Shown: in pieces, positions 15,012-22,282 of the stretch
How the letters are laid out: each line of letters starts with the position of its first letter
Numbering within the stretch: the stretch's first letter is position 1
DNA from: JBBRWV01 sp038248985
Lineage (GTDB): Bacteria; Planctomycetota; Phycisphaerae; WQYP01
Assembly: GCA_038248985.1 (NCBI GenBank)
Contig: JBBRWV010000041.1
Coordinates: 1 to 26,097 of the forward strand
DNA: 26,097 bases
Reading direction: 5' to 3'
Program-made: the position numbers and the translations under genes
The notes under the pieces: generated by a model
The model's input: only the letters and a program-made list of their open reading frames with translations
Told to the model about the DNA's origin: nothing
The model's database searches: none

Positions 15012-15878
15012 ATGAAGATTGTCAAGGCGGATCACGCGGGAATGTGCTTTGGTGTACGCGATGCATTGGCGCTTGCTGAACGCCAGCCGCTGCCGACAGA
15101 GATTACGATTCTTGGCGAGCTGGTACACAATCACATTGTGAATGAGAAGTTGGCAGAACGGGGGTTTCAGCGACAGCGGGAGGATGAACGCGGCGTGCCG
15201 ACGACAACCCATGTGCTGATCACCGCCCATGGGATCAGTGATCGCGCGCGGGCGGAGTTGCTCGCGCCGGGGAAAACGCTGGTGGATACGACGTGCCCGC
15301 TGGTACACAAGGCCCATGCCGCAGCACTGCATCTGGCGGAAGAAGGGCGGCATGTGGTGATTGTCGGCCAGGCTGAACATGTGGAGGTGCGCGGGCTGAC
15401 CGGCGATTTGCCCAGTTACACCGTGGTGCAAGGAGTGGCGGAGGTGCGGAATTATGGATTTACACGCCTGGGCATGATGGCGCAGACGACCACGCCAACA
15501 CTGGAGTTTGGACGCGTGATCGATGCGGTGAAGCGGGCCAATGCGGGGGCGGATGTGAGGGTGATGGATACAATTTGCCAGCCGACGAAGGATCGGCAGA
15601 GGGCGCTGCAGGAGATGCTGGAGGCGGTGACGGTGGTGGTGGTGATCGGAGGGAGGAATTCGAACAACACGTTGAGATTGCTGGCGAGTTGCCGAGCCCA
15701 CGGGGTGCGGTCGGTGCATATCGAAGATGCGGGGGAATTGGTTGCGGATTGGTTTGGGGCGGACGACGTGGTGGGGGTGACGGCGGGGACGTCGACGCTG
15801 GGCGAGACGGTGGAGAATGTGGTGAGGCGGTTGTGGAAGATGTCGCAGGCGGGGCGCGTGCGAGCGGGAGTGCGGTGA
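15012..15878 (+). CDS. ispH: 4-hydroxy-3-methylbut-2-enyl diphosphate reductase (IspH/LytB)
   Basis: The last enzyme of the MEP isoprenoid pathway; it reduces HMBPP to IPP and DMAPP with a 4Fe-4S cluster. The 288-aa length is normal. The three cluster cysteines are Cys12 (MCFGVRDA), Cys95 (DTTCPLV) and Cys189 (TICQPTKDRQ). His39, His73 (TAHG), His123 and Glu125, the GGRNSNNT block and GVTAGTSTL are in place. Some signatures deviate from the E. coli form (GELVHN for GPLIHN, GQAEHVEVRG for GHPEHPEVEG), as in more distant LytB lineages. ATG 15012 has GGAGA at 15002-15006; a longer open frame reaching back to 14787 overlaps the regulator and is rejected. Its stop overlaps the next ATG (TGATG). 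Confidence 0.95.
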   Translation: MKIVKADHAGMCFGVRDALALAERQPLPTEITILGELVHNHIVNEKLAERGFQRQREDERGVPTTTHVLITAHGISDRARAELLAPGKTLVDTTCPLVHKAHAAALHLAEEGRHVVIVGQAEHVEVRGLTGDLPSYTVVQGVAEVRNYGFTRLGMMAQTTTPTLEFGRVIDAVKRANAGADVRVMDTICQPTKDRQRALQEMLEAVTVVVVIGGRNSNNTLRLLASCRAHGVRSVHIEDAGELVADWFGADDVVGVTAGTSTLGETVENVVRRLWKMSQAGRVRAGVR

Positions 15879-16081
15879 TGGACAGGTCTTCGCCATGGGT
15901 CGTTACAGCGAGGATCGTAGGGATGCTCGTGATATTGGCGGTGGTGTCAGTGTTGCTAGTTTTCAGTGTTTTAGGGGCTTGGGCGTTGTGGGTGCTGGAA
16001 ACGTTTCCATCTCCGGGTTGTTGTGAATTGAATGAACCGGCTCTACGTGGGCCACGTAGTAAAAGCGTACAAATAAGTTGA
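15878..16081 (+). CDS. Small single-pass membrane protein, unknown
   Basis: A 67-aa frame coupled to ispH by a TGATG overlap. It has one strongly hydrophobic segment (about residues 10-42), then FPSPGCCELNEPALRG with a Cys pair and a basic C-terminus. No family is recognised. The coupling and the membrane-protein character support a real gene, but homologues cannot be checked here. A perfect 8-bp-arm palindrome (16043-16059) lies inside its 3' end, 30 nt before the next start. Confidence 0.5.
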   Translation: MDRSSPWVVTARIVGMLVILAVVSVLLVFSVLGAWALWVLETFPSPGCCELNEPALRGPRSKSVQIS

Positions 16082-16089
16082 GGCATTTC

Positions 16090-17589
16090 ATGATGACAGT
16101 CGTTCGATGGGTACGTTCTTCACACTTTCTGACGGTCGGGACGCTTCTGGCTGCGTGGATGGCAGACTGGCTTTTCTACAAACAGGTGGTGGGATGGACG
16201 CTGGCGCTGTTTGCGCTGCTGCTGTGCGCGCTGCTGGTGGTACGGCACGGCGCGATGGTGAGATCATGGCCCGCGCGAATTGTTGCCGTCGCTGTGGCGC
16301 TGCTGGTGCTGGCGTTGATCGAGGAGCCGACGCCGCTGGCGATATTGATGATGTGCGTGATGCTGGGCTTCCTGGTCATGCTGCGGACGGGGAATTGGGT
16401 CAACAGTACCTCGGAATGGATGTTACGATGGGGACATTTTCTGCTGACGTTGCCGTTGCGGGCGTTGCTCGATAACCGAGTGGCGACGCGCTATTTTCGC
16501 CGGCATCCTTCGGCGCGACCTGCCGTGGAACGCATCATGCTCCGCTGGGTACTGCCCGCGATTGGCGGCGGGGTGTTTGTCCTTCTCTTTGCCGCAGCCA
16601 ATCCAGTGGTGGAGCAATGGTTCAGTGAGCTCGGCGATCTATGTCGAACGACGTTTGACTGGCTGGCGCAGATACTGACGGCGGGGCGCGTCTTACTGTG
16701 GCTCAGCGTCGCGGTCCTCGTGCATGGGTTGCTGCGGCATCGTATGTATGCAGGAAAAAAGCAGGTGGTGCCACCGCCGGTCCAACAAGTCGCGCCTGCC
16801 AATGCCGGACGCGGGCATGAACTCGTTATTCGCTGCCTGGTGGTCTTCAACGCCGTATTTGCCGTGCAGACGGTGCTCGATGCCATGTATCTCTATGGCG
16901 GCAAAGCGTTGCCGCAGGGGATGACGTACGCGACTTACGCGCATCGCGGCGCGTATCCGCTGGTGGCGACGGCACTGCTGGCGGGATTGTTCGTCCTGCT
17001 GGCGTTTCGGACGGGCGGGGCGGCGCAGCGATCTTCCATGGCGCGACGGCTGGTGTACCTGTGGATCGCCCAGAATGTACTGCTGCTCTTTTCTACGATC
17101 TGGCGTCTGATTTTGTATATCGACGTGTATTCGCTTAGCCGTCTGCGCGTGGCAACGATGGTGTGGATCGTGCTGGTGGCCATTGGGTTCGTCTGGGTGG
17201 TGGCGATGATCGCGCGCCACCGGACGGTGGCGTGGCTGGTGCGCGTCAACGTGGCCACGCTTGGAGCCGTGCTGTTTGTGTCGGCATTTGTCAATTTTGA
17301 TGGACAGATCGCGGCATTCAATGTGCGACACTGCCGGGAGATTGTCGCGACCGGCGTGCCGCTGGATGTGGAGTATCTGGAGTCGCTGGGCACCGATGCG
17401 CTTCCCGCTTTGGCCTGGGCAGAGACGCGCGTGAACGCGGACCGGAAGGCGCAGATTCACGCGGCACGCTTGCGGCTGCAGAACGAGTTGCGCGCAGATC
17501 ACGCAAACTGGCGCGGCTGGACGTTCCGCAGGCATCGGCTGGTCGGCGGAACGTGGCCGAGCGAGACGGTGGCGCAGCGACAAGATTGA
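16090..17589 (+). CDS. DUF4173-type polytopic membrane protein
   Basis: A 499-aa protein with some ten to twelve hydrophobic segments spread over residues 10-420 and a soluble C-terminal tail of about 90 residues rich in Ala, Arg and Asp. The stretch TYATYAHRGAYPLVATALLAG near residues 280-300 and the following LYIDVYSLSRLRVATMVWI resemble the DUF4173 (DUF4153-related) family, whose function is unknown. ATG 16090 is preferred because GAGG at 16080-16083 is upstream; TTG 16078 and ATG 16093 are alternatives. It follows the 67-aa gene by 8 nt and is probably the third gene of the ispH transcript. Confidence 0.82.
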   Translation: MMTVVRWVRSSHFLTVGTLLAAWMADWLFYKQVVGWTLALFALLLCALLVVRHGAMVRSWPARIVAVAVALLVLALIEEPTPLAILMMCVMLGFLVMLRTGNWVNSTSEWMLRWGHFLLTLPLRALLDNRVATRYFRRHPSARPAVERIMLRWVLPAIGGGVFVLLFAAANPVVEQWFSELGDLCRTTFDWLAQILTAGRVLLWLSVAVLVHGLLRHRMYAGKKQVVPPPVQQVAPANAGRGHELVIRCLVVFNAVFAVQTVLDAMYLYGGKALPQGMTYATYAHRGAYPLVATALLAGLFVLLAFRTGGAAQRSSMARRLVYLWIAQNVLLLFSTIWRLILYIDVYSLSRLRVATMVWIVLVAIGFVWVVAMIARHRTVAWLVRVNVATLGAVLFVSAFVNFDGQIAAFNVRHCREIVATGVPLDVEYLESLGTDALPALAWAETRVNADRKAQIHAARLRLQNELRADHANWRGWTFRRHRLVGGTWPSETVAQRQD

Positions 17590-17673
17590 TAAGAAAGAAG
17601 CTCGGTCAGATCACTATCATGTAGCGTCGTGTGCGTCTGCCGAAGATGTTGCGATTATCAGATGGGAACAACT

Positions 17674-18048
17674 ATGCGTGGTTTTCGCTCGCCGATAGAG
17701 AGTTTTGGCAATTCGCTACGCGGCCTGAAATTGTTGGTTCACCGTGAGCCTCACGCGTGGGTTCATTTGATTGCGACGGCGTGTGTGCTTGTCACGGGCA
17801 TTTGGGTGAAACTCCACCGCACGGAATGGCTGTGGATGGTCGCGGCGATTGCGTGGGTGTGGGTGGCCGAGGCGATCAACACCGCGATTGAGCGGGCATG
17901 CGATGCCGCGCATCCGGAACAACATCCACTGATCCGCGATGCGAAAGACCTGGCCTCGGGTGCCGTGTTGGTCGCTGCGATTGCCGCAGCCGCGGTGGGA
18001 GGAATAATCTTGGTTCCACATATTTGGGTTGCGTTATGGGGAAAATAG
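17674..18048 (+). CDS. dgkA: Diacylglycerol/undecaprenol kinase family protein
   Basis: A 124-aa small integral membrane lipid kinase. After the amphipathic N-terminus (FRSPIESFGNSLRGLKLLVHREPHAWVH) come three transmembrane segments near residues 30-48, 52-70 and 92-115. The active-site block is VAEAINTAIERACD, followed by LIRDAKDLASGAVLVAAIAA, matching the ExxNTAIE...KDxxxGAV pattern of the family. Gram-positive-type members phosphorylate undecaprenol rather than diacylglycerol, and length alone does not decide here. ATG 17674 gives a start near family length; ATG 17662 is an in-frame alternative and neither has a strong ribosome-binding site. It converges with the ABC permease gene 7 nt later. 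Confidence 0.92.
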   Translation: MRGFRSPIESFGNSLRGLKLLVHREPHAWVHLIATACVLVTGIWVKLHRTEWLWMVAAIAWVWVAEAINTAIERACDAAHPEQHPLIRDAKDLASGAVLVAAIAAAAVGGIILVPHIWVALWGK

Positions 18049-18055
18049 GAGCGCG

Positions 18056-18961
18056 TCACCCCTTCATGCCCGTGGTGGCGATGCCCTGGATAAAAGTTTT
18101 TTGTGCCAAAAAGAAGAGCACGATGATCGGAGCAATCACCAAAATGGTCGCGGCCATCAGCAATTCCCAGGAGGTTCCACCGCTGCGGCTTTGAAAAAAT
18201 TCCAGAGCCAGGGACAAGGTGAAGGTGCGTTGATGACTGAGGTAATTGCGGGGTCCCAGGAAATCTCGCCATGCAAACATGAAGGCGAACAACGCAACCA
18301 CCGCCAGCGCCGGCCTGGAAAGCGGCAAAATAATCTGCCACCAAATGCGAAATTCGGAGCAACCATCCATTCGGGCTGCATCGGATAACTCCTGCGGAAT
18401 GGTCAAATAGAATTGCCGCAGCAGGAATATATAGAACGGCACGCCGAACCAACTTCCGACCCACAGAGGCAGGTTGGTGCCGATCCAGCCGAACTGCCGC
18501 ATGAGGTCATACTGCGGAACCATAACGACGCTGAAGGGAAGCATCATCGTGGCGAGTACGATCCCGAAGACGATCGACTTCCCTCGCCAATTCACTTTCG
18601 CCAAGCTGTACGCCACTAAAGACGATGAGATGACGGCCCCCAAGGTCGAAAGAATGGCGATCACCAGCGTGTTTCGCGTGTACAGAAAGAAGTCAAAAGC
18701 GGGATCGCGCAGCACCTTGTCATAATAGTTGCCTTTGATGATCGCGGCGCGGCGGGAGAGCTCTTCCGGAAGCGCACTGCTCATCGGCACGTTATTGGCA
18801 ACCTGCTGCAAGTAGATATCACTGACAGGTATCCAGCGGGGAGGATCAGCCACGGATTCGCTGGATGTCTTAAAGCTTGTGGAGAGCATCCACAAGAATG
18901 GTCCAGCGTACAATGCACCCACTGCGATCAGCAGCAGGTAGGTGAGGGTTTTGTTGATCAT
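18056..18961 (-). CDS. Sugar ABC transporter permease, MalG-type
   Basis: A 301-aa inner-membrane permease of the carbohydrate-uptake (CUT1) family with about six hydrophobic segments. The cytoplasmic EAA loop, which contacts the ATPase, reads QELSDAARMDGCSEFRIWWQ followed by IILPLSRPAL. ATG 18961 overlaps the stop of the MalF-like gene as ATGA, which fixes this start; a longer frame to 19003 is not needed. It is the last gene of a binding protein-permease-permease operon on the minus strand. A hydrophilic insertion near residues 45-90 lies between the first two membrane segments and is typical for MalG-like subunits. The sugar is unknown. Confidence 0.94.
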   Translation of the reverse strand: MINKTLTYLLLIAVGALYAGPFLWMLSTSFKTSSESVADPPRWIPVSDIYLQQVANNVPMSSALPEELSRRAAIIKGNYYDKVLRDPAFDFFLYTRNTLVIAILSTLGAVISSSLVAYSLAKVNWRGKSIVFGIVLATMMLPFSVVMVPQYDLMRQFGWIGTNLPLWVGSWFGVPFYIFLLRQFYLTIPQELSDAARMDGCSEFRIWWQIILPLSRPALAVVALFAFMFAWRDFLGPRNYLSHQRTFTLSLALEFFQSRSGGTSWELLMAATILVIAPIIVLFFLAQKTFIQGIATTGMKG

Positions 18962-19857
18962 CGGTAATGCACCCATCTGCGCGATGACCAGATGACCAAA
19001 CACGACAACACCGCGACGATGATGAACTGCACACTGGCGAGGGCCGAGGCATAGCCGACCTGAGAATAGGTGAACGCGGCATCGCGGATATACATCGAAT
19101 AAAAGTAAGCCGAACGTCCGGTGCCGCCTCCACCGGTGAGGATGAAGGGCATATCAAAGACGCTCCAACTTCCGATGATGCCGATGATCAGGTTGAAATA
19201 GATAACCGGTGAAAGCATGGGGAGCGTGACGTGACGGAGCCGCTGGAGAGCGTCGGCACCGTCGATTTCCGCAGCCTCGTACATTTCCCGCGGGATGTCC
19301 TGAAGGCCCGCCAGAAAAATGATTACGGTTTGTCCGACGCCCCAGAGTCCGATGAATGCGAGGGTGGGCAACACCCAGTTGGCGGAGCTAAGCCACTCAG
19401 GCGAAACGAACTTCATGCCAAATAGAGCGGCACCGTTCTTGAGGAGCACATTCAGCAAGCCATCCTTGCCATTGAGCAGCCAAAGCCAGAGTATTGCGGA
19501 GGCTACCGTCGGCACCAGTGACGGCAGAAACACGAGCGTGCGCCAAACCGCCAAGCCGCGAATGGGTCGGTTGATCAGCAGAGCAATGGCCACGCTCACC
19601 GCCAACGACAGCGGCACAGACATCAGCGCGAAGATTACTGTATTGCGCAGTGCCTTCCAAAAAATAGGATCGGTCATCATTCTGGAAAAATTACTTAAGC
19701 CGATCCAGATAGGGGCCTTGAGCATGGGATATTCAGTGAAACTGAAGTACGCGGCACGACACAGCGGGTACGCAAGAAAGACGGCGAATCCGATGAGAAA
19801 GGGAATGGCAAATGCCAAGCCGGTGAGTTGATCCCGCAATTTCGATCGCTCGGTCAT
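18958..19857 (-). CDS. Sugar ABC transporter permease, MalF-type
   Basis: A 299-aa permease with about six hydrophobic segments, the partner of the MalG-like subunit. The N-terminal helix FAIPFLIGFAVFLAYPL and the WIGLSNFSRMMTDPIFWKAL region are typical of CUT1 permeases. The EAA loop is EMYEAAEIDGADALQRLRHV followed by TLPMLSP. Its ATG overlaps the stop of the binding-protein gene by 4 nt (ATGA), and its TGA overlaps the MalG gene in the same way, so all three are tightly co-translated. No ATPase gene is linked; such importers often share a common MsmX/UgpC-type ATPase encoded elsewhere. Confidence 0.95.
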   Translation of the reverse strand: MTERSKLRDQLTGLAFAIPFLIGFAVFLAYPLCRAAYFSFTEYPMLKAPIWIGLSNFSRMMTDPIFWKALRNTVIFALMSVPLSLAVSVAIALLINRPIRGLAVWRTLVFLPSLVPTVASAILWLWLLNGKDGLLNVLLKNGAALFGMKFVSPEWLSSANWVLPTLAFIGLWGVGQTVIIFLAGLQDIPREMYEAAEIDGADALQRLRHVTLPMLSPVIYFNLIIGIIGSWSVFDMPFILTGGGGTGRSAYFYSMYIRDAAFTYSQVGYASALASVQFIIVAVLSCLVIWSSRRWVHYR

Positions 19858-21347
19858 TGTCCTTCCTTCGTGGCAGCTTTGCGCCGCTCTACGCTACGGA
19901 GATACTCTGCGCGATATCCGTCGATCACTATCTGATTCGCCTTGAGCGTGGCTTCGACAGGAAAGCTCTCGGGCGTTTTCCACATCCCTCGATACCCGTT
20001 GCGAATCTCATCATATGCCTTGTTCCAGTTGGGGCTGACGGGCATGACTGCGACCTGCTGACTGCGTATCATGTCGTCAAAAATCGTGATGTACGGACTG
20101 GGATGCATCCGAAAAAACTCGTCGCTCACGTTGATGAGCGGCGACGGTTTGCAGTGCGAGCGGCAGAGGGCTTCCATGTTGTCTTGCTGCGTGAAGAAAC
20201 GCAGCACATCCATGGCCTCGGCCACGTGCTTGGCACCGCGCGGAATCGCCCACACATCCAAATCTCCGATGAGTGAATCGCCCGGCTTGCCAAAGGAATT
20301 GGGAGGCAGAGCGGCACCGTAATGCTGCCGAAAAAGGTCACGTGATTCCAGCACTTTGAGGTCCATTTCCTCCCGCGTGAGGGTGCCCGCAAAATAGCGC
20401 TTTTGTAGTTCGGTAAAGTTCAGATCGGCGAAGCGCGGGGTGTAATTCTCTATATAGTTGACAAACCACGATCCCTGCAGGCACATGGCTACTTTGTTGC
20501 TCATGAACGGATTTTGCGGCGAGGCAAACTGGCCGAATCCGGAATCAAACGTCTGCACCGATTTCGTGCCCAGCTTCCGCGTGTAGCCTTGGTACCACTT
20601 GAATGCCTGAATATTGGCCGGCGTGTCAATGTGAAAGGTGTCTGTGGATGGATCCCACAGTGTGTTGCCGAAAAAATTGCCCCAGCAGTAATCCCACCAG
20701 CCTGGAAAGTTCGGGAGAAAACCTGTGCGCAGTATGTTTCCATTCTCATCAATTACTGTGAGCTTCTCCGACATTTCATCGAGTTCTGCGATTGATTGCG
20801 GCGGCTTTTCCGGGTCTAGTCCCGCTTCGCGAAATAAGTCCTTGTTCCAGAAGAGCGCCACAGTCGCGGGCGTATTGGCCACGGCGTAGGGCACGCCTCC
20901 GGCGCTTACGGGCGCGCATAAATTCCAGACATAGGGCTTGTAGATGTCCGGTCCAATCGTCCCATCATTGACCAGTTCGGGCAAAGGCGTCAGGGCACCA
21001 TACGCCGTAAACGTGCCCATTTGCAGCGCCCACAGTCCGGCGATATCCGGAGGATTGCCGCCTGCGGTGGAAATAAGGGTTTTTTGATCAATCTGTGAAA
21101 CACTGACAAACTGCACAAAAACCTTCTTCGTGCGCCCCGGCCCCTCGTTGTACCGATCCACAATTCGTTGCATCCCCGCGGCTTCTTCACGCGACCATTT
21201 TTCCCAGTAAGTAACAATCGTGTAATCCGCTGGAACAGGCCTTCCATCGCGGTACACGAAGCTCCCCGGCTTACTGCCGAAGATCAGCAGCAGCGTCGCG
21301 GCAAGCACCATGAGGGCGGCCACAAACTTGGGAAAATAGTGTCTCAT
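19854..21347 (-). CDS. Extracellular sugar-binding protein of ABC importer
   Basis: A 497-aa solute-binding protein, large for its class, first gene of the importer operon. An N-terminal hydrophobic segment (residues ~8-24) acts as a signal or anchor; no lipobox cysteine is visible, so it may stay membrane-anchored. The mature part has family-1 binding-protein features: VTYWEKWSREEAAGMQRIVDRYNE, then GGNPPDIAGLWA, VPYAVANTPATVALFWNKDLFREAGLDPEKPP, and later FMSNKVAMCLQGSW and a GDLDVWAIPRGAKHVAEAMDVL block. The start could also be GTG 21353; AGGCGG lies 10 nt before ATG 21347 and 4 nt before the GTG. The ligand is not predictable. Confidence 0.92.
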   Translation of the reverse strand: MRHYFPKFVAALMVLAATLLLIFGSKPGSFVYRDGRPVPADYTIVTYWEKWSREEAAGMQRIVDRYNEGPGRTKKVFVQFVSVSQIDQKTLISTAGGNPPDIAGLWALQMGTFTAYGALTPLPELVNDGTIGPDIYKPYVWNLCAPVSAGGVPYAVANTPATVALFWNKDLFREAGLDPEKPPQSIAELDEMSEKLTVIDENGNILRTGFLPNFPGWWDYCWGNFFGNTLWDPSTDTFHIDTPANIQAFKWYQGYTRKLGTKSVQTFDSGFGQFASPQNPFMSNKVAMCLQGSWFVNYIENYTPRFADLNFTELQKRYFAGTLTREEMDLKVLESRDLFRQHYGAALPPNSFGKPGDSLIGDLDVWAIPRGAKHVAEAMDVLRFFTQQDNMEALCRSHCKPSPLINVSDEFFRMHPSPYITIFDDMIRSQQVAVMPVSPNWNKAYDEIRNGYRGMWKTPESFPVEATLKANQIVIDGYRAEYLRSVERRKAATKEGQ

Positions 21348-21456
21348 TCGCACGGAACCGCCTAGAATGTTTTCGTGCTTTTACCCGAAATCATGCAATG
21401 TCGAAAGCATTATCGGCCGTCGATAGTTTGTGATTGGAATTCGCAGCCGAGTTTGC

Positions 21457-21462
21457 TACGCT
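21457..21462 (+). promoter_or_regulatory. Weak promoter-like -10 upstream of the nucleotidyltransferase
   Basis: TACGCT at 21457-21462 has an extended TGC in front and TTGGAA at 21434-21439 lies 17 nt upstream. The match is modest. The divergent region 21348-21508 also holds inverted repeats (see findings). Confidence 0.3.
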
Positions 21463-21508
21463 TCTTCCGTTCATCCATTTTTCAATCAACTAATCTTGGA
21501 GCTTCCCT

Positions 21509-22243
21509 ATGAAAGGCATCATTCTGGCCGGTGGTTTGGGGACACGTCTGTCGCCATTGACCAAAGTGACCAACAAGCATCTGCTGGCCGTCTATGACAA
21601 GCCGATGGTGATGTACCCCATCGAGTGTCTGAAGAACGCCGGCATCACCGATGTTCTGATCGTCACCGGCGGCAAACATGCCGGCGCTTTTGTCGAACTG
21701 TTAGGCAACGGCCGCTCGCTGGGCCTGCGCAAACTGAACTTCGCCTATCAGGATGGCGAAGGGGGAATCGCCGATGCCCTTTCGCTCGCGGAAGATTTCG
21801 CCGATGGCGAAAAGATTGTCGTGATCCTGGGCGACAACATCATCGAGGGAAACATTCGCGCATCTGCTGATGCGTTTCGCGCCCAAACCAAGGGCGCACG
21901 CATTCTGCTCAAAGAAGTGCATGATCCGCAGCGCTTCGGCGTCGCCACGCTTGACCCCTCGGGCAAGGTCACCAAGATTGTCGAAAAGCCCAAGAATCCC
22001 GAGACCAACCTTTCCGTCATCGGCGTATACATGTATGACTCACAGGTTTTCGAATTTATCCGGCCGCTTAAACCTTCGGCCCGCGGCGAGCTGGAAATCA
22101 CTGACGTCAACAACGCGTACATTCAGCAAGGCACGATGACCGCTGAAGTCCTCAAAGGCTGGTGGACCGACGCGGGCACGTTTGAATCGCTGTATCGCGC
22201 TACCAAACTGATCGTTGAAGGCGGTGCCAACAAGATGGGTTGA
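21509..22243 (+). CDS. Sugar-1-phosphate nucleotidyltransferase (RmlA-like)
   Basis: A 244-aa NTP-transferase that couples a sugar-1-phosphate to dTTP or UTP to make an activated sugar. The nucleotide-binding signature GGLGTRLSPLT is near residue 8, followed by TNKHLLAVYDKPM. VILGDNIIEGN (the metal-binding Asp) is near 106-116, EKPKNP near 157-162, GELEITDVNNAYI near 192-204, and WWTDAGTFESLYRA near 216-229. It lacks the C-terminal extension of the ~290-aa RmlA, so it belongs to the short glucose-1-phosphate thymidylyltransferase group. The ATG at 21509 follows GGAG at 21498-21501. It stands between the importer (divergent) and the debranching enzyme (convergent). The exact sugar and nucleotide are inferred. 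Confidence 0.93.
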   Translation: MKGIILAGGLGTRLSPLTKVTNKHLLAVYDKPMVMYPIECLKNAGITDVLIVTGGKHAGAFVELLGNGRSLGLRKLNFAYQDGEGGIADALSLAEDFADGEKIVVILGDNIIEGNIRASADAFRAQTKGARILLKEVHDPQRFGVATLDPSGKVTKIVEKPKNPETNLSVIGVYMYDSQVFEFIRPLKPSARGELEITDVNNAYIQQGTMTAEVLKGWWTDAGTFESLYRATKLIVEGGANKMG

Positions 22244-22282
22244 ACTGGCCGCGCCAGTACTTCCCCTCACCCCTCAGGTCAA

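Noticed and set aside
14604..15896. 430-aa minus-strand frame opposite the regulator and ispH
   Set aside because: His/Pro/Arg-rich composition of a GC-rich shadow; both opposite genes have intact catalytic or DNA-binding motifs.
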